DNA from: Sphingomonas sp.
GTDB taxonomy: Bacteria; Pseudomonadota; Alphaproteobacteria; Sphingomonadales; Sphingomonadaceae
Direction: 5' to 3'
Assembly: GCA_030824725.1 (NCBI GenBank)
Contig: JAPJRE010000240.1
Location: forward strand, 1-6,320
Length of the DNA stretch: 6,320 bases
Shown: positions 1-6,320 of the stretch, piece after piece
How positions within the stretch are numbered: position 1 is the first letter of the stretch
Layout: the number at the start of each line of letters is the position of its first letter
The notes under the pieces: model-generated
Database searches by the model: none
What the model saw: the letters and a program-made list of their open reading frames with translations, nothing else
What the model was told of the DNA's origin: nothing
Translations under genes and position numbers: made by a program

Positions 1-2218
1 CACACCCACACCCGCGCCAGCGCCCGCACCGAGCCCTACCCCGGCGCCAACGCCGGTGGCCGCCATCAACTACGATACCGCCGAGTATCGCAGCACCGCC
101 GGCGCCGTCTCGATGAAGGCATTGGTCGCCTACAACGCCGGCGCCTCGGGCAGTGGCATCAAGGTCGGCGTGATCGATTCGGGCATCGACCTGCAGAGCG
201 CCGAGTTCGGCGATTGCTCGGGCGGATTGGGCGTCGGCACTTGCCGCATCCTCGCCAGCTCGAGCGATCCGGGGGGCAATGGAACGGTCGACGATGTCGG
301 CGGTCACGGCACGGCGGTGGCATTCACCATCGCCGGGCGCCGCAACGACGTCGGCACCCATGGGGTGGCGTTCAACGCGCAGCTCGTCGTCGAGCGCGCC
401 GACCAGCCCGGCAGCTGCAACGGCACGGATACCAGCACGTGCAAATTCGCCGACAGCGCCATCGCCCAGGGCCTGGATCGGGCGCGGCAGGCAGGGGCGC
501 GGGTCGTCAACATCTCGCTCGGCGGCGATTCCGCGTCCACCGCGCTCGCGTCGGCAATCGATCGCGCGACCGCGGCGGGCGTGATCGTGGTAATCTCCGC
601 CGGCAATGACGGCGGCGCCAACCCGGACGCCTTCACCAGCGCGGCGACCAACCCCGCCATCGCCCGCGGGCTGGTGATCATCGCCGGATCGGTGAACGCC
701 AACGACGTCATCTCCAGCTTTTCCAACCGCGCCGGCACCTCGGCCAGCCTCTATCTGGCGGCCTTGGGCGAGGGCGTGCGCGCGCCGGATGCGAACAATA
801 CCGCCTATATCTGGTCCGGCACCTCCTTCTCGGCGCCGCAGATCACCGGCGCGATCGCATTGCTTGCCCAGGCCTTTCCGAACCTGACCGGCAAGCAGAT
901 CGTCGACCTTCTCTTTGCCACGGCGCGCGACGCGGGCGATGCCGGCGTGGACGCGATCTACGGGCGCGGCGTGCTCGATCTCACCCGCGCGTTCCAGCCG
1001 GTGGGCACCATGTCGGTGGCGGGTACGGGGGCGGTGATCTCGCCGACGGTGAATGCCGTCCTCAGCGGGCCGATGGGCGATGCCAGCCAGGGCCCGCTGG
1101 GCATGGCGGCGCTCGATTCCTTCGGCCGCGCCTTTGCCACCACGGTTACCCGAAGCTTCCAGCGCCAGAGCCTCTCGCGCAACCTGCCCGCGCTGATGGC
1201 GGCGCGGGACCGCAGCTTCGCGGTGGGCGGGGACCAGTTGCGGGTTGCCGTCTCGCTGGTTCCCACGACCGACTCGGTGCGGATCGAACGGCTCGGCATC
1301 ACCAGCCGCGACGCGGGTGTCGCGCGGATGCTGGCGACGACGGTCAGCGGCCGGCTGGGCGCCAAGGCGCAGTTCGCGTTCGGCGCCTCGCAGACCGGCA
1401 ATGTGCTGACCGCACAGCTGGCAGGTCGCGACGACCCCGCCTTCCTGATCGCGCGTGATCCCCTGAGCAACGCCGGTTTCGATACCGACGTCGGCGGATC
1501 TGCGGCGGTGCGCCAATCGATCGGACCATGGGGCTTGACCGTGGCGAGCGAAGTCGGCGACGTGCTGAGCCAGCGCGCCGGCGACGCCGCAGCCCTGCAG
1601 GCGCGCTGGCTGCGCTTCGGCTATAATCGCGGCACCTTGGCGGTCGACCGGCGGTTCGGCGGGCTCAACGCCGTTTTCGGAGTGACCCGGCTGTCCGAGG
1701 ACAATACCGTGCTCGGCGCACGATTCAGCGCGGGGCTGGGCGCGGCGCGGGCGACCAGCCTGTTTGCCGATCTCGGGCTGCGCTGGTACCTCGGATTGGG
1801 ATGGAGCCTCGGCGGCTCGCTGCGCCAGGGCTGGACCAATGTCCGGCTGCGCGAAGGCATCCAGGGTTCGGGCGTCATCCGCACCAATGCCTGGGCGGCG
1901 GACATCGGCAGGGACGGGCTGTTCGGCAGCGACTCGATCGGCCTCCGCATCGCCCAGCCACTGCGGGTGGCGCGCGGCGGGATCGGCCTCACCCTGCCGC
2001 AGGGCTGGGACTATGAGACGCTGCGCGTGACCAGCTGGAGCAGCGAGCGGATCAACCTCGCGCCGGTCGGCCGCGAGATCGACTACGAGCTGCGGTATCA
2101 CTGGCGCTTCGCCGATGGCGATGTGAGCAGCAACCTGTTCCTCCGCCGCCAGCCGGGCAACATCGCCGCGATGCCGAGCGACCTGGGCGGCGCGGTGCGG
2201 CTAAGCTGGGGCTTCTGA
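1..2218 (+). CDS. S8 subtilase autotransporter (surface serine protease), 5' partial
   Basis: Secreted subtilisin-family endopeptidase carrying its own outer-membrane barrel. The frame is open from base 2 with no start codon that makes sense: the first residues read TPTPAPAPAPSPTPAPTP, a Pro/Thr/Ala linker that in such proteins follows a signal peptide (often a lipoprotein one), so the true start lies left of the window. Numbering from the GTG codon at 56, the catalytic triad is Asp41 (VGVIDSGID), His84 (GGHGTAVA) and Ser257 (SGTSFSAP), with oxyanion Asn184 (SAGNDGG). The protease domain spans roughly residues 25-310, a linker follows to about 430, and the rest is rich in alternating beta strands and ends in RLSWGF with a terminal Phe, the usual C-terminal signature of autotransporter barrels. 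Two close Cys pairs (C54/C63 and C121/C129) could form disulfides outside the cytoplasm. All catalytic residues are present, so it should be active. Substrate unknown. Confidence 0.93.
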   Translation, partial: TPTPAPAPAPSPTPAPTPVAAINYDTAEYRSTAGAVSMKALVAYNAGASGSGIKVGVIDSGIDLQSAEFGDCSGGLGVGTCRILASSSDPGGNGTVDDVGGHGTAVAFTIAGRRNDVGTHGVAFNAQLVVERADQPGSCNGTDTSTCKFADSAIAQGLDRARQAGARVVNISLGGDSASTALASAIDRATAAGVIVVISAGNDGGANPDAFTSAATNPAIARGLVIIAGSVNANDVISSFSNRAGTSASLYLAALGEGVRAPDANNTAYIWSGTSFSAPQITGAIALLAQAFPNLTGKQIVDLLFATARDAGDAGVDAIYGRGVLDLTRAFQPVGTMSVAGTGAVISPTVNAVLSGPMGDASQGPLGMAALDSFGRAFATTVTRSFQRQSLSRNLPALMAARDRSFAVGGDQLRVAVSLVPTTDSVRIERLGITSRDAGVARMLATTVSGRLGAKAQFAFGASQTGNVLTAQLAGRDDPAFLIARDPLSNAGFDTDVGGSAAVRQSIGPWGLTVASEVGDVLSQRAGDAAALQARWLRFGYNRGTLAVDRRFGGLNAVFGVTRLSEDNTVLGARFSAGLGAARATSLFADLGLRWYLGLGWSLGGSLRQGWTNVRLREGIQGSGVIRTNAWAADIGRDGLFGSDSIGLRIAQPLRVARGGIGLTLPQGWDYETLRVTSWSSERINLAPVGREIDYELRYHWRFADGDVSSNLFLRRQPGNIAAMPSDLGGAVRLSWGF
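2..58 (+). repeat. Low-complexity Pro/Thr/Ala linker coding tract
   Basis: This is a C-rich degenerate tract of mainly ccg/acg/gcg/gcc-type codons, encoding alternating Pro with Thr or Ala and one Ser. It continues into the left window edge, so its full length is unknown. It is part of the protease gene and probably acts as a flexible spacer between the signal sequence and the protease domain. Confidence 0.7.
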
Positions 2219-2223
2219 TGGCT

Positions 2224-2269
2224 TCCCCTGGCGGCGGCGCGCCTGTAGGGCGGGCATGCTGCCAGGGGA
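2224..2269 (+). promoter_or_regulatory. Hairpin covering the ribosome binding site of the epimerase gene
   Basis: Positions 2224-2236 (tcccctggcggcg) pair with 2257-2269 (tgctgccagggga) in a 13-bp stem with two G-U wobbles; its outer nine pairs are perfect. The loop holds a smaller stem, 2241-2244 with 2248-2251. The right arm contains most of the purine-rich ribosome binding site (aggggag, 2264-2270), just before the ATG at 2276. In RNA this would hide the site. It begins five bases after the protease stop codon. There is no T-run after it, so it is not a standard intrinsic terminator; it could limit translation of the epimerase, protect the protease mRNA 3' end, or both. The structure is read directly; the role is inference. 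Confidence 0.5.
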
Positions 2270-2275
2270 GACGTG

Positions 2276-3139
2276 ATGATCGAGATCGCCAGCGCGCGGC
2301 TGACTGCCGCGATCAACCCGCACGGGGCCGAGCTTTCCTCGCTGCGCGACCCCGCCGGGCGCGAGCTGATGACCGACGGCGATCCCGCCTTCTGGTCCGG
2401 CCGGGCGCCGCTGCTGTTTCCGATCGTTGGGCGGCTGGTGGGCGACCGCTACCGGCTGGACGGCAAGGACTACAGTCTGCCGCAGCACGGCTTCGCGCGG
2501 CGCCGCGCCTTCGCCCTGGCCGAGCAGGGTGCCGATCGGGTGACCTTCCGGCTGGAGGACGATGCCGAGACCCGCGCGGTCTACCCCTTCGCCTTCACCC
2601 TCGACGCGACCTATCGGCTGGACGACTCCACGCTGTGGACCGAGATCGCGGTCACCAACCGCGATACCCGCGACATGCCCGCCAGCTTCGGTTTCCACCC
2701 TGCCTTCGCCTGGCCGCTGCCCTATGGGCGTGCACGTGCCGATCACCGCATCCTGTTCGACGAGCCGGAATTCTCCTCGCTCCGCTACATCGGCGAGGGC
2801 GGCATCGCGCCGGACCGCCGGACCAGCCCGGCAGAGGGGCAGAAGCTGCCGCTCTCCGATGACCTGTTCACCGCCGATGCGCTGATCTGGGACCAGCTCG
2901 CCAGCCGCGGCCTGCTGTACGGCGCCGAAGACGGGCCGCAGCTGCGCATCCGCTTCCCCGATACCGGCCTGCTCGGCATCTGGACCAAGCCCGGCGCGCG
3001 CTTCGTCTGCGTCGAGCCCTGGTGGGGCATCGCCGATCCGGCGGGCTTCGCCGGCGAGATCTGGGACAAGCCCGGCATCCAGCGGCTGGCCCCCGGCGAG
3101 ACCCGGCGCTTCGGCATGGACGTGACGCTCGTCGACTGA
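2276..3139 (+). CDS. Aldose 1-epimerase family protein (LacX/YeaD-like)
   Basis: A 287-residue cytoplasmic protein of the galactose-mutarotase fold, expected to interconvert alpha and beta anomers of a hexose or phosphorylated hexose; the exact sugar cannot be told. Counting from ATG 2276, it shows the LacX-type landmarks in order: NPHGAELSSL near residues 14-23, FPIVGR near 48-53, His71 in QHGFAR, His141 in GFHPAF, and Glu247 in CVEPWWG. The two His and the Glu are the likely substrate-binding and catalytic residues. The length fits the family and there is no signal peptide. A GTG at 2273 is in frame, but the ATG is preferred because aggggag (2264-2270) lies five bases before it and only two before the GTG. 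The gene starts 57 bases after the protease; that spacing allows cotranscription, but the functions are unrelated and a hairpin lies between them. Confidence 0.9.
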   Translation: MIEIASARLTAAINPHGAELSSLRDPAGRELMTDGDPAFWSGRAPLLFPIVGRLVGDRYRLDGKDYSLPQHGFARRRAFALAEQGADRVTFRLEDDAETRAVYPFAFTLDATYRLDDSTLWTEIAVTNRDTRDMPASFGFHPAFAWPLPYGRARADHRILFDEPEFSSLRYIGEGGIAPDRRTSPAEGQKLPLSDDLFTADALIWDQLASRGLLYGAEDGPQLRIRFPDTGLLGIWTKPGARFVCVEPWWGIADPAGFAGEIWDKPGIQRLAPGETRRFGMDVTLVD

Positions 3140-3225
3140 GCGACAGGGCGGCGCACTCGCTGCTGGATAAAGAACGCGTCTCCGACTAAGGCGTCGCGAT
3201 TCTCCCTCCCGTTCGAAGCACCCGC

Positions 3226-4794
3226 ATGTCCCCCTCCGATCGTCGTACGTTCGCCATCATCTCGCACCCGGACGCGGGCAAGACCACGCTCACCGAAAAG
3301 CTGCTGCTGTTCGGCGGCGCGATCCACCTGGCCGGCGAAGTGAAGGCGCGCGGCGCTGCCCGCCGTGCCCGCTCGGACTGGATGAAGATCGAGCAGCAGC
3401 GCGGCATCTCGGTCACCAGCTCGGTGATGACGTTCGAGCGCGACGGCATCACCTTCAACCTGCTCGACACCCCGGGCCACGAGGACTTCTCGGAAGATAC
3501 CTATCGCACGCTGACCGCCGTCGACTCCGCGGTGATGGTGATCGACGTCGCCAAGGGCATCGAAAGCCAGACCCGCAAGCTGTTCGAGGTCTGCCGCCTG
3601 CGCAACGTGCCGATCATCACCTTCGTCAACAAGGTGGACCGCGAGGGCCGCGAGGTGTTCGCGACGCTCGACGAGGTGGCCGAGCTGCTCCAGCTCGACG
3701 TGGTGCCGATGACCTGGCCGGTGGGCATGGGCGGCACCTTCGAGGGCATTTACGACCTCGCCACCAAGCGGCTGCTGCTCCCCGAGGGCGATGCCCGCGA
3801 ATTCCACGGCAAGGTGATCCAGACGACCGGGCTCGACGATCCGCAGCTCGACGCGATCGTCTCGCCCGACAATCTCGCCAAGCTGCGCGAGGATGTGGAA
3901 CTCGCCCAGGCGGGCTATGCCGAGTTCGACGGGGAGGCCTATCGCAACGGCGACATGACGCCGGTCTATTTCGGCTCGGCGCTCAAGGAGTTCGGCGTGG
4001 ACTCGCTGATCGCCGCGATCGCCGAGTTCGCCCCGCCGCCGCACGCGCTGCCGGCCGAACCCGCGCCGGTCGAGCCGACCCGCGACGAGGTGACCGGCTT
4101 CGTGTTCAAGGTCCAGGCGAACATGGACCCGAACCACCGCGACCGCATCGCGTTCATGCGGCTGGTCTCGGGCACCTTCAAGCGCGGCATGAAGCTGACG
4201 CCGACGGGGCACGGCAAGCCGATCGCGATCCACTCGCCGATCCTGTTCTTCGCGCGCGAGCGCGAACTGGCGGACGAGGCCTTCCCGGGCGACATCATCG
4301 GCATCCCCAACCACGGCACGCTGCGGGTGGGCGATACGCTGTCCGAGCGGGCGGGGGTGCGCTTCACCGGGCTGCCCAACTTCGCGCCGGAAATCCTGCG
4401 CCGCGTGGCGCTCAAGGACCCGACCAAGACCAAGCAGCTGCGCAAGGCGCTGGACGATCTGTCCGAGGAGGGCGTGATCCAGGTCTTCTACCCGGAGATC
4501 GGATCGAACTGGATCATCGGCGTGGTCGGCCAGCTGCAGCTCGACGTGCTGCTCAGCCGGCTCGACGCGGAATACAAGGTCGGCGCGGTGCTCGAACCTT
4601 CGCCCTATGACACCGCGCGCTGGATTTCGTCGGACGATGCCGCTGCGCTCAAGGAGTTCCTCGATCTCAACCGCGGCGCGCTCGCCAAGGATCGCGACGG
4701 CAATCCGGTGTTCCTGGCCAAGTCGGCCTGGGAAGTCGGCTATATCGCCGAGCGCTATAACAAGGTGAAGTTCGCGGCGACGCGCGAGCGGTAA
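3226..4794 (+). CDS. prfC: Peptide chain release factor 3 (RF3)
   Basis: Translational GTPase of 522 residues that removes RF1/RF2 from the ribosome after peptide release. The G domain shows G1 SHPDAGKTT (residues 13-21), the switch I segment RGISVTSSV (59-67), G3 DTPGHEDFSEDTYRTLTAVD (81-100), G4 NKVD (135-138) and G5 GSAL (250-253). HEDFSEDTYRTLTAVD is typical of RF3 as opposed to EF-G. A Pro-rich linker (about 270-287) leads to domain II with VFKVQANMDPNHRDRIAFMR (293-312), and domain III includes GLPNFAPEILRR (382-393) and LSEEGVIQVF (412-421). It is about seven residues shorter than E. coli RF3, mostly at the N-terminus. The start is well fixed: an in-frame TAA at 3187-3189 leaves ATG 3226 as the only normal start. 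No strong Shine-Dalgarno is visible, only gaag at 3215-3218 in a pyrimidine-rich leader. The gene ends exactly where the convergent minus-strand gene ends. Confidence 0.97.
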   Translation: MSPSDRRTFAIISHPDAGKTTLTEKLLLFGGAIHLAGEVKARGAARRARSDWMKIEQQRGISVTSSVMTFERDGITFNLLDTPGHEDFSEDTYRTLTAVDSAVMVIDVAKGIESQTRKLFEVCRLRNVPIITFVNKVDREGREVFATLDEVAELLQLDVVPMTWPVGMGGTFEGIYDLATKRLLLPEGDAREFHGKVIQTTGLDDPQLDAIVSPDNLAKLREDVELAQAGYAEFDGEAYRNGDMTPVYFGSALKEFGVDSLIAAIAEFAPPPHALPAEPAPVEPTRDEVTGFVFKVQANMDPNHRDRIAFMRLVSGTFKRGMKLTPTGHGKPIAIHSPILFFARERELADEAFPGDIIGIPNHGTLRVGDTLSERAGVRFTGLPNFAPEILRRVALKDPTKTKQLRKALDDLSEEGVIQVFYPEIGSNWIIGVVGQLQLDVLLSRLDAEYKVGAVLEPSPYDTARWISSDDAAALKEFLDLNRGALAKDRDGNPVFLAKSAWEVGYIAERYNKVKFAATRER

Positions 4795-4829
4795 TCAGGC
4801 CGCGGCGCGCTGTTCCCGGCCGCGCTCGC
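4784..4829. terminator. Possible bidirectional stem-loop over the convergent stop codons
   Basis: gcgagcg (4784-4790) pairs with cgctcgc (4823-4829), and inside it ggccg (4798-4802) pairs with cggcc (4817-4821), separated by an asymmetric internal loop. The structure spans the prfC TAA and the facing TGA. With no spacer between the two genes, any 3'-end signal must lie in coding sequence like this. It lacks a T-run on either strand, and stems of this size arise easily in GC-rich DNA, so the call is weak. Confidence 0.22.
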
Positions 4830-5031
4830 CGAGACCGCTGGCAATCCAGTCGCGGATGCGCTCGGCGCGGCCGAGATCGGCTTCGAACTTGGCGAGCAGC
4901 TCCTCGGCGCCGCTGGTGTCGGTGCCGGCGGCACGCATCATGGCGAGGACTTCCTGCTGGGCGGCAATGTGACGCTCGGCGAGCACCACATTCTTCTCGG
5001 CTTTGACGAGGTCGGTCGGGGTATAGCTCAT
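4795..5031 (-). CDS. Small helical protein of unknown function (78 aa)
   Basis: A 78-residue protein that starts MSYTPTDL and ends in a basic, Ala-rich tail. Residues 8-33 and 40-64 look like two amphipathic helices joined by a turn at AAGTDTSG (34-41); heptad-like spacing suggests a helical hairpin or coiled coil. The pattern of a first helix with AERHIAAQQEVL, then G-x-D-T, then AEELLAKFEADL resembles short hypothetical proteins common in Alphaproteobacteria; I know of no function for them. No signal peptide or membrane segment is visible. The frame stays open upstream across the MFS gene, but that part is a shadow: the ATG at 5031 follows a short AT-rich gap and begins the helical protein. 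No Shine-Dalgarno precedes it; a TATAAT box six bases upstream suggests a leaderless mRNA. The stop (TGA, 4797-4795) directly abuts the prfC stop. The MFS gene lies 44 bases upstream on the same strand, so read-through transcription is also possible. Confidence 0.78.
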   Translation of the reverse strand: MSYTPTDLVKAEKNVVLAERHIAAQQEVLAMMRAAGTDTSGAEELLAKFEADLGRAERIRDWIASGLGERGREQRAAA

Positions 5032-5037
5032 GTGGTT

Positions 5038-5067
5038 ATTATAGAAGTAACTATGCGCAAGCGGGAA
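5038..5067 (-). promoter_or_regulatory. Putative sigma70-type promoter for the small helical protein
   Basis: On the minus strand a perfect TATAAT occupies 5043-5038. A poor -35 candidate, TTCCCG (5067-5062), lies 18 bases further upstream. With standard spacing the transcript would begin at 5031, the A of the gene's ATG, giving a leaderless mRNA. The box sits in an AT-rich island (about 5036-5054) inside a 44-base gap in otherwise very GC-rich DNA, which argues against chance. The weak -35 match lowers confidence. Confidence 0.5.
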
Positions 5068-5075
5068 TCGGGCCG

Positions 5076-6320
5076 CTATTCGACCCAGTCCGCCGCCAGC
5101 CGGCGGCTCGCCAGCGCCATCAGGATGCCGGCGACAAGGTAGAGGCCGAGGCCCGCCGCAATGGCGTAGCGCAGGCCATCGGCTGCACCATAGGCGGGCG
5201 CCAATTGCTTGGAGAGCAGCCCGATCGCCCAGCTGCCCAGGCCCAGCCCGATCAGGTTGTTGATCAGCAGGAACGAAGCCGAGGCGGTGGCGCGCATCTG
5301 CGGCGGCACGAGGTGCTGGACGGCGGTGAGTACCGGTCCCAGCCAGACATAGACCAATGCTTGCGGCACCAGGAACAGCAGGAACGCTGTCTGCCAGCTC
5401 TGCGCGAGCACGCCTGCGACGAACAGCGGCAGGCCGACGACGTAGCAGATGGCCGGCGCCAGCGCGTACCACTTCCGATCGCGTGCGCCCAGCCGATCGC
5501 CCAGCCAGCCGCCGAGCAGGATGCCCGCCACGCCGCCGGTGAGTGCAAGTGCCCCGAAGAACTGGCCGACCTGCGCCAGGTCGAGCCGGAAGCTGCGCAG
5601 GATCAGGCTCGGCAGCCAGAACGCCACGCCATAGCCGCACATCGATCCCGCCGCCGCGCCGAAGGCGAGCAGCCAGAAGCTCGGCTTGGCGGCGAGGATG
5701 CCGAAGACGCGGGAGAGGGGGACCTGGTCCTTGGCCGGCGCGGCGCGCGGGGGATCGCGGACGAGCAGCTTGAACGGCACCGCGATGACCAGCCCGAGCA
5801 GCCCGACGACGAGGAAGGCGGTGCGCCACTCCACCGTCTGCGCGATATAGCCGCCGAGCAGGGCGCCGCCCGCCGAGCCGAGCGGGATGCCGAGCGAATA
5901 GATCGACAGCGCGCGCGACCGGCGCTCGGGCGGATAGGCATCGGCGATCAGCGCATAGCTCGGCGCCACCCCGCCCGCCCCGCCCACCCCGACGCCGAGC
6001 CGGAAGAGGAACATGCTCGTGAAATGCTGCGCCGTGCCGCACAGCGCAGTGAACGCGCTCCACACGCCGAGCGAGACGGCGATCACCCAGCTGCGGCTGG
6101 TGCGGTCCGCCAGCATCGCCAGCGGGATGGCGAGGGTGGAATAGAGCAAGGCGAAGGCGAAGCCGCCCAGCATGCCGAGCTGCCCGTCGTCGAGCCCCAG
6201 ATCCGCCTTTACCGGCTGGGCGAGGATCGAGAGGATCTGCCGGTCGAGGAAGTTGAAGATGTAGACCAGCAGCAGCATCGCGAGGACGATGCCGCGCGGC
6301 GTCGCGGGGCGGGTGGGGTG
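5076..6320 (-). CDS. MFS transporter, bacterial spinster-like, N-terminus cut off by window edge
   Basis: Inner-membrane transporter of the major facilitator superfamily with twelve predicted helices. The frame is open to base 6320. The Met codon at 6278 is internal to TM1 (preceded by RGIVLA), so the true start lies beyond the window, probably about 15 residues further. Numbering from that Met: TM1 holds FNFLDRQI (Asp12); motif A after TM2 is LADRTSR (56-62); TM4 holds FRLGVGVGGAGG (92-103, Arg93); ADAYPPERRSRALSIYSLG (112-130) is typical of the group; a central loop covers about 174-198; a second motif A, GGWLGDRLG, lies at 256-264; TM11 holds ASFLLINNLIGLGLG. The 81-residue distance from Asp12 to Arg93 equals that from Asp41 to Arg122 in the Hyphomonas spinster homologue, as I recall its numbering. 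The residue matching its Glu129 is Gly100 here, which is unusual. The substrate cannot be inferred. Its TAG stop lies 44 bases before the small helical gene. Confidence 0.92.
   Translation of the reverse strand, partial: HPTRPATPRGIVLAMLLLVYIFNFLDRQILSILAQPVKADLGLDDGQLGMLGGFAFALLYSTLAIPLAMLADRTSRSWVIAVSLGVWSAFTALCGTAQHFTSMFLFRLGVGVGGAGGVAPSYALIADAYPPERRSRALSIYSLGIPLGSAGGALLGGYIAQTVEWRTAFLVVGLLGLVIAVPFKLLVRDPPRAAPAKDQVPLSRVFGILAAKPSFWLLAFGAAAGSMCGYGVAFWLPSLILRSFRLDLAQVGQFFGALALTGGVAGILLGGWLGDRLGARDRKWYALAPAICYVVGLPLFVAGVLAQSWQTAFLLFLVPQALVYVWLGPVLTAVQHLVPPQMRATASASFLLINNLIGLGLGSWAIGLLSKQLAPAYGAADGLRYAIAAGLGLYLVAGILMALASRRLAADWVE

Noticed and set aside
56..58. GTG at 56 as the start of the protease gene
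   Set aside because: The frame continues upstream to the window edge through a Pro-rich linker, there is no ribosome binding site before the GTG, and a start there would leave an exported protease without a signal peptide.
2218..2862. Plus-strand frame of 214 residues starting at an ATG that overlaps the protease stop
   Set aside because: It overlaps the epimerase gene in another frame, and its product is a low-complexity Arg/Ala/Pro/Gly sequence without motifs.
3141..3190. Possible promoter for prfC around gataaa (3166-3171)
   Set aside because: The -10 match is only partial and no -35 element lies at 16-19 bases. prfC probably has a promoter in this gap, but I cannot place it.
3172..3202. 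Possible stem (gaacgcg with cgcgattc, one bulge) in the gap before prfC
   Set aside because: It is short, has a 16-base loop and a bulge, and no T-run or regulatory motif accompanies it. It is within chance for GC-rich DNA.
2785..4314. A 509-residue open frame on the minus strand, antisense to most of prfC and the end of the epimerase gene
   Set aside because: Its product is dominated by Arg, His, Asp, Glu and Val repeats typical of antisense reading of GC-rich genes, it has no recognisable domain, and it crosses two convincing plus-strand genes and the gap between them. It is a codon-bias shadow.
5032..6063. Upstream extension of the small minus-strand gene to a 422-residue protein
   Set aside because: The extension lies in another frame of the clear MFS gene, is Arg/Ala/Pro-rich and has no domain. 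Only the last 78 residues, from ATG 5031, look like a real protein.
6276..6278. ATG at 6278 as the MFS start
   Set aside because: The preceding in-frame codons encode RGIVLA, the natural beginning of TM1, and the frame is open to the window edge. Using this Met would shorten the first helix.

Overview
The window is GC-rich, densely coding DNA that looks chromosomal and comes from an alphaproteobacterium, most likely a sphingomonad (Sphingomonas or a close relative). I base this on base composition, on a subtilase autotransporter and a spinster-type MFS transporter whose sequences resemble the versions I know from that group, and on a short helical protein of an alphaproteobacterial style. This assignment is recognition from memory, not a database search. 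I see no mobile element, CRISPR array, tRNA or rRNA, and no stretch of 300 bases without a gene.

Layout. (1) Positions 1-2218, plus strand: the 3' part of a secreted S8 serine protease with a C-terminal outer-membrane beta-barrel; its signal peptide lies left of the window. (2) After a 57-base gap holding a long hairpin that buries the next ribosome binding site, 2276-3139, plus strand: an aldose 1-epimerase-like protein of the LacX/YeaD type. (3) After an 86-base gap, 3226-4794, plus strand: prfC, peptide chain release factor 3, complete. (4) Positions 4795-5031, minus strand: a 78-residue helical protein of unknown function whose stop codon directly abuts the prfC stop codon. (5) Positions 5076-6320, minus strand: an MFS transporter of the bacterial spinster-like type, cut off at its N-terminus by the window edge.

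The three plus-strand genes have no evident shared pathway: surface proteolysis, sugar anomer interconversion and translation termination. The two minus-strand genes run towards them and meet prfC tail to tail. The protease and epimerase genes may share a transcript, but the hairpin between them could limit this.

I found no evidence for a new multi-gene system. The observations most worth checking are: a perfect TATAAT box placed so that the small minus-strand gene would be transcribed from its own ATG (leaderless); the MFS transporter carrying Gly where the family has a functionally important Glu in TM4; and the hairpin over the epimerase ribosome binding site.
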